Source: Campylobacter sp. CNRCH_2014_0184h
Lineage (GTDB): Bacteria; Campylobacterota; Campylobacteria; Campylobacterales; Campylobacteraceae
Direction of reading: 5' to 3'
Length of the DNA: 64,000 bases
NCBI RefSeq assembly: GCF_025772985.1
Contig: NZ_JAKMTB010000002.1
Coordinates: 62,001 to 126,000 of the forward strand
Each line of letters begins with the position of its first letter. Position 1 is the stretch's first letter. The translations under genes and the position numbers were made by a program. Shown here in pieces: positions 57,783 through 64,000 of this stretch. The notes below the pieces were generated by a model. That model saw nothing but the letters and a program-made list of their open reading frames with translations, searched no databases and was not told where the DNA came from.

Positions 57783-59426
57783 ATTCATACTTTGTATCAT
57801 TACTTTTGCTTTACATTCAGCACAGCAATATAGTGTTTTTATCTTAGCTTCATCACCCATAAATCTTGGCTTCATAATGCTAGCGATTTTTTCAATGGCC
57901 TTTTTAGTAGCAAATTCTTTCCCACATTCTACACAAGCAAAAAGTTCATCTTGAGCTAAAACCATAAAAGAAAAATACTCTTTTTCTAAATCTATCCCAC
58001 TTCTTTGAAGCATTAAAGTATCTTTTTCAGCACAACTTGCCTCACAATATCCACAGGTAGTACATAAGCTTGCATTAAATTTCAAAGAATTATCCTTAGC
58101 ATCAGCCACTAAAGCTCCTACATTACAAGCTCCCACACAAGAAAGACATAAGGTACAGGTATCTGTATTGATAGTGATTTTTCCATAGCGTATCCATTCT
58201 TTACTTGGGATATTGCCTAAATTTTCTTCCTTTATAAGCTCTCTTAATCTTATAGCAAAATCTTCTCTTTTTAAAAGCGCAGGATTATAAGATATAAATT
58301 TAAGATTTTCTATAAAATGTGCTTGATTTATAGCCTCCAAAAGTTCTTTTTCATCTTTAGCTAGAAAAATTGCATTTTGTTTAAATTTTCTTTGAAAAAT
58401 TTCATTCATCAAAGCTATCACTTCTAAAGCACCTTGTGATAAGCCATCGCTATAAAAAACCACACTCGCACCACTTGTTTGAAGCATAGCTAAAAAATGT
58501 GCTTGATCAAGATAGTTTTCACCTTTAATCATAAAAGGCATTACATCTTCTTTTAAAGTGATATTTAAATTTTCTATAGACATTTTTTCAGGGATGATTA
58601 AAATAATTTTATCTTCATAAAATTTTAAAATTTCATAAAAGCTATTGCGTGGCATAGGTGCATAATCAAGTGCCCCACTAGGACAAATTCCTACACAATC
58701 ACCACAGCTTAAACAATCCACATGAGAAAATTCTAATTTTCTTTGCTCATCATCTTTTAAAATAGCCACACTAGGACAAATTTCAGCACATTTTCCACAA
58801 TGAATACTTCTTCTTTCATAGTATTGACAAATGCTATCATCATAACTAATATAATTTCTAAATTTATATTTTGGAGAATTAGAATTTAAAAGTTTTATAA
58901 GTTCTTCTTGACCTAAAGTAGTTAAATCATAACAACCGCTTTGTTGATCAAAACTTTCTTTTTTTACATCATATAAGAAAAAATCACAATCAATCTCTAC
59001 TTGCTCATTATCTTTTAAAGCTATCACGCAAAGCTCGCCCACGCAACCTAAAACACCCAAGCATTGCTCATTACTTAGTTTTAAAACCTTGTATTCTTGT
59101 TTTTTTAAACTTTCTATAAGCTCATTTTGATCCTCATTGCTTACAATAATTACATTTTTACCCACTTCTTTGGTGTATTCTAAATCAAGTCCCAAATCAT
59201 AAACTTTAGATCTAATCTTATATAAGGACTCAATAGTTTTGGCTTTTTTAAGCACATCATCTTGTGAATTTTTAAGATAAAAATTAATCTCAGGCGCATA
59301 AACTTCAGGGTTTAAAAGCTTTGAATTTCCTATAAAAACTTCTTCATTACAGGCTTTTTGAACTATGCTAATATTATCACTTAGGGGAATTAAATCTTCA
59401 TTTTCTAAAAATACAAAATCTTTCAT
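57774..59426 (-). CDS. Multi-cluster 4Fe-4S ferredoxin-like protein
   Basis: A 550-aa iron-sulfur protein. Two ferredoxin motifs lie near 210-255 (CGKCAEICPSVAI, CLSCGDCVGICPSGAL) and two near 430-475 (CTLCLSCVGACNVGAL, CTTCGYCEASC). A C-terminal CVEC...CCAEC set may bind a further metal. It is a cytoplasmic protein without TM helices, and is presumed to carry electrons in formate or other redox metabolism. C. jejuni has this gene directly beside selA, as I recall. No enzyme partner lies in the window. Confidence 0.85.
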   Translation of the reverse strand: MKDFVFLENEDLIPLSDNISIVQKACNEEVFIGNSKLLNPEVYAPEINFYLKNSQDDVLKKAKTIESLYKIRSKVYDLGLDLEYTKEVGKNVIIVSNEDQNELIESLKKQEYKVLKLSNEQCLGVLGCVGELCVIALKDNEQVEIDCDFFLYDVKKESFDQQSGCYDLTTLGQEELIKLLNSNSPKYKFRNYISYDDSICQYYERRSIHCGKCAEICPSVAILKDDEQRKLEFSHVDCLSCGDCVGICPSGALDYAPMPRNSFYEILKFYEDKIILIIPEKMSIENLNITLKEDVMPFMIKGENYLDQAHFLAMLQTSGASVVFYSDGLSQGALEVIALMNEIFQRKFKQNAIFLAKDEKELLEAINQAHFIENLKFISYNPALLKREDFAIRLRELIKEENLGNIPSKEWIRYGKITINTDTCTLCLSCVGACNVGALVADAKDNSLKFNASLCTTCGYCEASCAEKDTLMLQRSGIDLEKEYFSFMVLAQDELFACVECGKEFATKKAIEKIASIMKPRFMGDEAKIKTLYCCAECKAKVMIQSMNVL

Positions 59427-59481
59427 AACACTCTCTTTTAAATTTTTTAATCTTATTATATAAATTTCATTATAAAAAAGT

Positions 59482-59487
59482 TATAAT
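59482..59487 (+). promoter_or_regulatory. -10 box of selA-selB
   Basis: A perfect TATAAT lies 28 bases upstream of the selA ATG, with a TTAAGG ribosome site between. Confidence 0.55.
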
Positions 59488-59514
59488 TTTACTAATTTAT
59501 TCTTAAGGTTTAAG

Positions 59515-60846
59515 ATGAACAAATTTAGAAATTTTCCTCCCATAAACGCACTTATAAACGATGAAAACTTGGCTAATTACCCTTTGTATTTAAGATCTCA
59601 TTTTGCAAAAATAGTTGTTTCAAATTGTAAAAAAGAACTAAGTAAAAATGAAAATTTAAATTTTAGCTTGCAAGATTTACTAAGTAAAATTACTCAAAGC
59701 ATTGATAAGTTTTTAAATATGCAAAGTCAAAGTTTGATCAATGCTACTGGAGTTATCATACATACCAATCTTGGTCGTAGCATTATTGATGAGAGTATTT
59801 TTGAAAGAACTAAAGAAATCATCTGCTCTTATTCAAATTTAGAGTTTAACATGCAAAGTGGCAAAAGAGGCTCAAGGTATGACGCACTTAGTGCGAATTT
59901 AAAAATATTATTTGATTGTGAAGATTGCTTGGTTGTTAATAATAACGCTTCGGCTGTATTTTTGATCTTAAACACCTTAGCAAAAAATAAAGAAGTTATT
60001 ACTTCAAGAAGTGAGCTGGTTGAGATTGGAGGAAATTTTAGAATTCCTGAAGTTATGCTAGCAGCTGGTGTTAAGCTAAAAGAAATAGGCACGACTAATA
60101 AAACTCATTTATATGATTATGAAAAAGCTATCAATGAAAATACTAAGATGATTTTAAAAACTCATCGTTCTAATTTTGCTTTTAAAGGATTTTTTGAAGA
60201 AGTAAGTTTAGATGAAATTCATGCTTTGACAAAAAAGAAAAAACTCATATCTTATTATGATTTGGGTGCTGGCTGGTGTGAAAAGATTAATAAACAACTT
60301 AGTAAAAATGAGCCAAGTGTAAAAGAGCTTTTAAAACATTGTGATATTTTAAGTTTTAGTGGTGACAAGCTTTTTGGTTCTACTCAAGCAGGCATTATAC
60401 TTGGAAAGAAAAAATACATTCAACAACTAAAGAAAAATCAACTTCTAAGAATGCTAAGGGTTGATAAAATCACTTTAGCTTTTTTAAATGAAACTACCAA
60501 AGCATACCTAGAAAAAGAATATGAAAAAATCCCCACACTAAAACTTTTAAATGATGATTTAAAAACCATAGAAAAAAAGGCTCTTTTTGTCAAAGAAAAA
60601 ATTCCTATAAAATGTGAATTAAAAACTTCTAAAAGTTTAGTAGGCGGTGGCTCTATGCCTGATAAAAGTTTAGATACTTTTGTGCTAAGTTTTAATGAAA
60701 AAGCTTTGCTTTTACAAGAAAAATTTAGAAAAAAAGGTGTGATTGGCCGTGTTGAAAATGGGTATGTTGTGCTAGATTTTAGAAGTATTTTAGAAAAAGA
60801 TTTAAACCGTTTAATCCACGCTATCAAAGAGGTATTTCATGCATAG
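59515..60846 (+). CDS. selA: Selenocysteine synthase SelA
   Basis: A PLP enzyme of 443 aa that converts Ser-tRNA(Sec) to selenocysteinyl-tRNA(Sec) using selenophosphate. NATGVIIHTNLGRS is the N-terminal signature. LVEIGGNFRIPEVM and the PLP lysine in LSFSGDKLFGSTQAG near 285 follow the family. It overlaps selB by eight bases. In Campylobacter the product serves mainly formate dehydrogenase. Confidence 0.95.
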   Translation: MNKFRNFPPINALINDENLANYPLYLRSHFAKIVVSNCKKELSKNENLNFSLQDLLSKITQSIDKFLNMQSQSLINATGVIIHTNLGRSIIDESIFERTKEIICSYSNLEFNMQSGKRGSRYDALSANLKILFDCEDCLVVNNNASAVFLILNTLAKNKEVITSRSELVEIGGNFRIPEVMLAAGVKLKEIGTTNKTHLYDYEKAINENTKMILKTHRSNFAFKGFFEEVSLDEIHALTKKKKLISYYDLGAGWCEKINKQLSKNEPSVKELLKHCDILSFSGDKLFGSTQAGIILGKKKYIQQLKKNQLLRMLRVDKITLAFLNETTKAYLEKEYEKIPTLKLLNDDLKTIEKKALFVKEKIPIKCELKTSKSLVGGGSMPDKSLDTFVLSFNEKALLLQEKFRKKGVIGRVENGYVVLDFRSILEKDLNRLIHAIKEVFHA

Positions 60847-62644
60847 TATTATCATAGGCACTGCTGGACATATTGATCATGGTAAAACTTCACTTATTAA
60901 AGCTTTAAATGGTTTTGAAGGTGATAATTTAAAAGAAGAGCAAGAAAAAGGCATTACGATTAATCTTAGCTTTTCAAATTTAAAAAGTGAAAATTTAAAT
61001 ATTGCTTTTATTGATGTGCCTGGACATGAAAGTTTAATTAAAACTATGATAAGTGGTGCTTTTGGCTTTAGAGTATGTATGTTTGTCATAGATATAAATG
61101 AGGGTTTAAAGGCTCAAAGTATAGAGCATTTAAGGGTTTTGGAATTTTTAGGCGTAAAAGATGTGGTGCTTATTTTGAGTAAGGTTGATTTATGCAAGGA
61201 TTTATCGCAAAAGCAAGCAGAGCTTTTAAAAGAATTAAAAGCTTTTAAAATCAATATCTTAAAAGTTTTTCCAACTAGTATTTATGATGAGCAAAGTATA
61301 TTAAATTTAAAAAACTATCTGCTTAGTTTAAAGCCTAAAGAAAATGATGAAAATTTGATTTTTAGATACTACATTGATAGAGTTTTTTCTCTAAAAGGTA
61401 TAGGAACGGTAGTAACAGGAAACTTAAATGAAGGAAAAATCAGCAAAAATGAAAAAATATTTTGCCTTGAAAATCAAAAAGATATCATTGTAAAAAATAT
61501 ACAAATTCATGAAGAAAATGTTTTAGAAGCAAAAGCTTATAATAGAGTTGCTTTGAGTTTAAATTGTGATTATCATGAGTTAAAAAAAGGCTATGTATTA
61601 AGTAAAAAAGGTGTTTTTAAAAGCTTTAAAAGTATCGATGGGGTTGTTTTTAATACAGAGATTAAACACGGAAGCATTTTAGAATTTTGTAGTGGCTCAA
61701 AAAAGCTTAATGCAAAAATTAGTGTAATCAAAGAATTTGAAGATAAAACTTATATTAGCTTAGAGTTTGATAAAAGCCTACCTTTGTGTTTTGATGATAA
61801 ATTTATCTTGCTTGAAAATGGGCGTATTAAAAGTGGTGGCGTGGTGTTAAATGCGGTAAGCGAGCCTTTAAAAAAAGATATAAAAGCTAAGTATTTAACA
61901 CTTTTAGAACAAAAAGATTTTAAAAAAGTATTTGAGTTTTTAAAACAAACTCACAAACTTGGCTTTGGCTTGCTTTCAAGCTATCAACGCTTTAAACTCA
62001 CTCATGAACAAGCTTTAAACTTAGCAAAAAGCTTAGATCATGTTTTTGTTGATGAGCAGGCTTTAAATGTATATGATTTAAATGCTATGCAAACTTTGAA
62101 AGAATTTATTGATTTTATTTTCTCTAAAAATCCTTATGCTTTAATCTCGCCTCATTCTATCGCCTTAAGGCTTAGCTGGGCGAGTGAGAGCTTTTGTGCT
62201 TATGTACTCAAGCAAATGCAAGAAAAATTAGATTTTAAAGACGGCATATGGTTTTTAAAAGGACAAAATTTTGAAAAATTGCAAGAAAAGGCTCATTGTG
62301 AGCTTTATGAAATTTTAAAAAAAGAAGGTATAAAACCTACCGCACCTTACAATCTTTATGAATATTTAGAGCTTGATAGGAAAAATGGAGATCTTATCTT
62401 AAAAAAACTCACCAAAGAAAACAAAGTCAAAAGATTAGCGCATAATCTTTTTATAGAAAAAAATGCCCTTGAAAATCTAATGCAAGAGTTTTTAAAGCTT
62501 TTACAAAATTATCATTTAGATGTCGCTTTTGTAAAAAATCATTTTCAAATTTCAAGAAAATACGCCATAGCTTACTTAGAATACCTTGATAAAAACTATC
62601 CTCAAGTGATAAAAATCGAGGAAAAAAGAATGCTAAAAGTCTAA
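60839..62644 (+). CDS. selB: Selenocysteine-specific elongation factor SelB
   Basis: A 601-aa EF-Tu-like GTPase that delivers Sec-tRNA to UGA codons with a SECIS element. G1 is GTAGHIDHGKTSL, G3 is DVPGHESL, and G4 is the atypical SKVD. Domains II and III reach about 340. Winged helices in the C-terminal 250 residues read the SECIS; the final one begins NYHLDVAFVKNHFQISRKYA. It directly overlaps selA. Confidence 0.95.
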   Translation: MHSIIIGTAGHIDHGKTSLIKALNGFEGDNLKEEQEKGITINLSFSNLKSENLNIAFIDVPGHESLIKTMISGAFGFRVCMFVIDINEGLKAQSIEHLRVLEFLGVKDVVLILSKVDLCKDLSQKQAELLKELKAFKINILKVFPTSIYDEQSILNLKNYLLSLKPKENDENLIFRYYIDRVFSLKGIGTVVTGNLNEGKISKNEKIFCLENQKDIIVKNIQIHEENVLEAKAYNRVALSLNCDYHELKKGYVLSKKGVFKSFKSIDGVVFNTEIKHGSILEFCSGSKKLNAKISVIKEFEDKTYISLEFDKSLPLCFDDKFILLENGRIKSGGVVLNAVSEPLKKDIKAKYLTLLEQKDFKKVFEFLKQTHKLGFGLLSSYQRFKLTHEQALNLAKSLDHVFVDEQALNVYDLNAMQTLKEFIDFIFSKNPYALISPHSIALRLSWASESFCAYVLKQMQEKLDFKDGIWFLKGQNFEKLQEKAHCELYEILKKEGIKPTAPYNLYEYLELDRKNGDLILKKLTKENKVKRLAHNLFIEKNALENLMQEFLKLLQNYHLDVAFVKNHFQISRKYAIAYLEYLDKNYPQVIKIEEKRMLKV

Positions 62645-62662
62645 GTGTTAAAATTTACATTT

Positions 62663-62668
62663 TATAAT
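62663..62668 (+). promoter_or_regulatory. -10 box of the DsbC-like gene
   Basis: TATAAT lies 28 bases before the ATG in the short gap after selB. Confidence 0.5.
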
Positions 62669-62695
62669 GATAAAAATTTAAATTAAAGGAAAAAA

Positions 62696-63409
62696 ATGAA
62701 AAAATCTCTAGCTCTTTTGACTCTTGCTAGCTCTTTATTTGCTGCAAGTAATGAAGAAATTATTAATTTTTTTAAGAAAAATCCAAATTTATCAAATGCA
62801 AATATTAGTGTTTCTAGTAGAGAAAAAATTCCTGATACTAACTTTGAAGCCGTGATAGTTAATTTTGAAATTAGTGGTAAAAATTTCCAAGAAATCGTTT
62901 TCACTCAAGATAATATCATCACAACCGAAGTAATTGATGTAAAAAAAGGTGAGTTTTATTCTCAAGTTTATCAAGCAAAACTCATGGAAAAACAACAAGC
63001 TGAATTTTCAAAAAAAGCTCTAGTAGAACTTAAAAAAGAAAAAATGTTTGTTTCTTTAGGTGATAAAAATAAACCTTTGCTTTATGTTTTTAGCGATCCT
63101 GAATGTCCATACTGTAGAATGCATTTAGATAAAATAGAAGAAACACTAAAAACTCATCAAGTTAAATTTATCTTAACCCCTATCCATGATACAAGCGCAT
63201 TTGAAAAATCTGCATTAATCTATAAAGAAAGCAAAAATGCTAAAGATGATGCACAAAAAATCGCTATCATGAAAAAATACTATGATAAAGATATAAAAGA
63301 TTATAAAAAGCCTAGTGAAGCTGAAGTTAAAGCAGTAAGAGAAACTTTTGCAAAATACTCTAAACTTGGTCTTCGTGCCGTACCAACCATAATCGATGCT
63401 CAAAAATAA
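62696..63409 (+). CDS. DsbC/DsbG-like periplasmic disulfide protein
   Basis: A 237-aa periplasmic thioredoxin-fold protein with a signal peptide (about 1-17, ending FAA). The active site is FSDPECPYCRMH near 138, a CPYC motif. The N-terminal 110 residues resemble a DsbC-like dimerisation arm. AVPTIIDAQK contains the conserved cis-proline near the end. It may isomerise disulfides. The lipoprotein gene begins 14 bases before its stop. Confidence 0.9.
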   Translation: MKKSLALLTLASSLFAASNEEIINFFKKNPNLSNANISVSSREKIPDTNFEAVIVNFEISGKNFQEIVFTQDNIITTEVIDVKKGEFYSQVYQAKLMEKQQAEFSKKALVELKKEKMFVSLGDKNKPLLYVFSDPECPYCRMHLDKIEETLKTHQVKFILTPIHDTSAFEKSALIYKESKNAKDDAQKIAIMKKYYDKDIKDYKKPSEAEVKAVRETFAKYSKLGLRAVPTIIDAQK

Positions 63410-63923
63410 TCTTTTCTTGCTTGTGCTTGCACTGTTTTTAAGTGCTTGCACAGGCCCTATGCAAACTTTTATCCAAACAAATAATGAGGGTATTTTCCTA
63501 CATGCTAATAAAAATCAAAGTTTTTCTTTACACATCAATAATCCTTCAAAATTAAACACAAATTTAGAAGCCAAACTCACTCAAAAATTACAAAATTTGG
63601 GATTGGTTTTAGATAATACTCAAAGTGATTATAAAATCTATCTCAATATAGTAGATTTTAAGAAATTTTCTTACGCACAAAGACTAATTGCTTCTAATGC
63701 GAGATTTTTTTATAATGACTTTGATAAAATAGATGATGTTTTTGAAATGGAAGTAGAAAATTATTATCTTTTGCAAGTTAATTTACAAATTAGCTCCAAA
63801 AACTCTACTCAAAGCACCTCGCTTTTAGCAAGAACTGCTTATCTTAGCAATATAGATAGAGCCAAAGAATCTTTAGAAGAAAAAATTGCTAATCAAATAA
63901 CAAGCTTTTTTTATATGCATTAA
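63396..63923 (+). CDS. Putative lipoprotein
   Basis: A 175-aa protein with a lipoprotein signal sequence: LFLLVLALFLSACTG places the acylated cysteine at about residue 18. The mature part has alternating strands and a TTSLLARTAY-like segment. It looks like an outer-membrane or periplasmic-face TraT-like/unknown lipoprotein; I do not assign a family. It overlaps the DsbC-like gene by 14 bases and is probably cotranscribed with it. A terminator follows. Confidence 0.75.
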   Translation: MLKNNLFLLVLALFLSACTGPMQTFIQTNNEGIFLHANKNQSFSLHINNPSKLNTNLEAKLTQKLQNLGLVLDNTQSDYKIYLNIVDFKKFSYAQRLIASNARFFYNDFDKIDDVFEMEVENYYLLQVNLQISSKNSTQSTSLLARTAYLSNIDRAKESLEEKIANQITSFFYMH

Positions 63924-63947
63924 AGATGGCATTTAAGCCATCTTTTT
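63922..63947. terminator. Bidirectional intrinsic terminator
   Basis: A perfect 9-bp stem, AAAGATGGC (63922-63930) and GCCATCTTT (63937-63945), with a 6-base loop and a T-run on both strands. It lies between the lipoprotein and the convergent gdhA end. Confidence 0.75.
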
Positions 63948-64000
63948 AAATATAACCATGATCAATCATCGCATCAGCTACTTTTTTAAAGCCTGCTATG
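63946..64000 (-). CDS. gdhA: C-terminal end of NADP-type glutamate dehydrogenase (partial)
   Basis: Seventeen codons are visible on the minus strand, ending IAGFKKVADAMIDHGYI and a TAA. The closing segment of bacterial GdhA is NIAGFVKVADAMLAQGVI-like, a close match in spacing and residues. The enzyme makes glutamate from 2-oxoglutarate and ammonium. Most of the gene lies beyond the window. The short overlap leaves some doubt, though the motif is specific. Confidence 0.7.
   Translation of the reverse strand, partial: IAGFKKVADAMIDHGYI

Overview
The window is about 64 kb of AT-rich, gene-dense Campylobacterota chromosome, almost certainly a Campylobacter lari-group strain. The strongest evidence is the oligosaccharyltransferase PglB: its 712-residue length, catalytic residues (D56, R147, D154, WWDYG) and overall sequence match, as I remember it, the crystallised C. 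lari protein. The tmRNA tag ANNVKFAPAYAKAA and gene orders shared with C. jejuni (recalled, not searched) agree.

Layout. (1) 0-9.5 kb: RNase Y, DedA, a ComEC-type competence channel, YihY, a GlcD-like dehydrogenase, a PgbA-like secreted protein, an M23 peptidase, MgtE and Tpx. (2) 9.5-12.2 kb: dnaB, cysM and hupB on the minus strand. (3) 12.2-22.5 kb: the lipooligosaccharide (LOS) locus, bounded by waaF and waaC. Its conserved end is lgtF, htrB and waaC. Its centre is variable and partly decayed: a WlaN/CgtB-like GT2, a 28-codon GT25 stump, a wecB-type epimerase, a GT2 broken by one base, about 550 bp of non-coding debris with a C8 tract, a GT8 and a GT4. (4) 22.6-35.6 kb: an exonuclease-like gene, then the N-glycosylation locus gne-pglK-H-J-B-A-C-D-E-F, in which pglI and pglG are absent. 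(5) 35.7-40.9 kb: cheY, prmA, ftsH, psd, pssA and a PepSY-type membrane protein. (6) 40.9-42.7 kb: tRNA-Ser followed by a Y-family polymerase and a YolD-like partner resembling Firmicutes cassettes. (7) 42.7-51.3 kb: pepF, a thioesterase, prs, a small membrane protein, tmRNA, an HPt-like protein, ruvB, an AI-2E family protein, a YajR-like MFS protein and rdgB. (8) 51.3-55.1 kb: an MlaA-MlaC-MMPL operon. (9) 55.2-57.8 kb: modA, a TOBE protein and modC with no modB, then an SMR gene. (10) 57.8-64 kb: an iron-sulfur protein, selA, selB, a DsbC-like protein, a lipoprotein and the end of gdhA.

How the genes work together. The LOS and Pgl loci lie back to back and share the epimerase gne, so most surface glycan assembly is in one 23-kb block. 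PglF, E and D make UDP-diNAcBac; PglC, A, J and H build the lipid-linked glycan; PglK flips it; PglB transfers it to protein. Loss of pglI predicts a glycan without the branching glucose. SelA and SelB support selenoprotein synthesis.

No wholly new multi-gene system is evident. The best leads are the MlaA-MlaC-MMPL operon, the tRNA-adjacent polymerase/YolD cassette, the mod operon without a permease, the decayed LOS centre, and a terminator-like hairpin inside the first codons of comEC.
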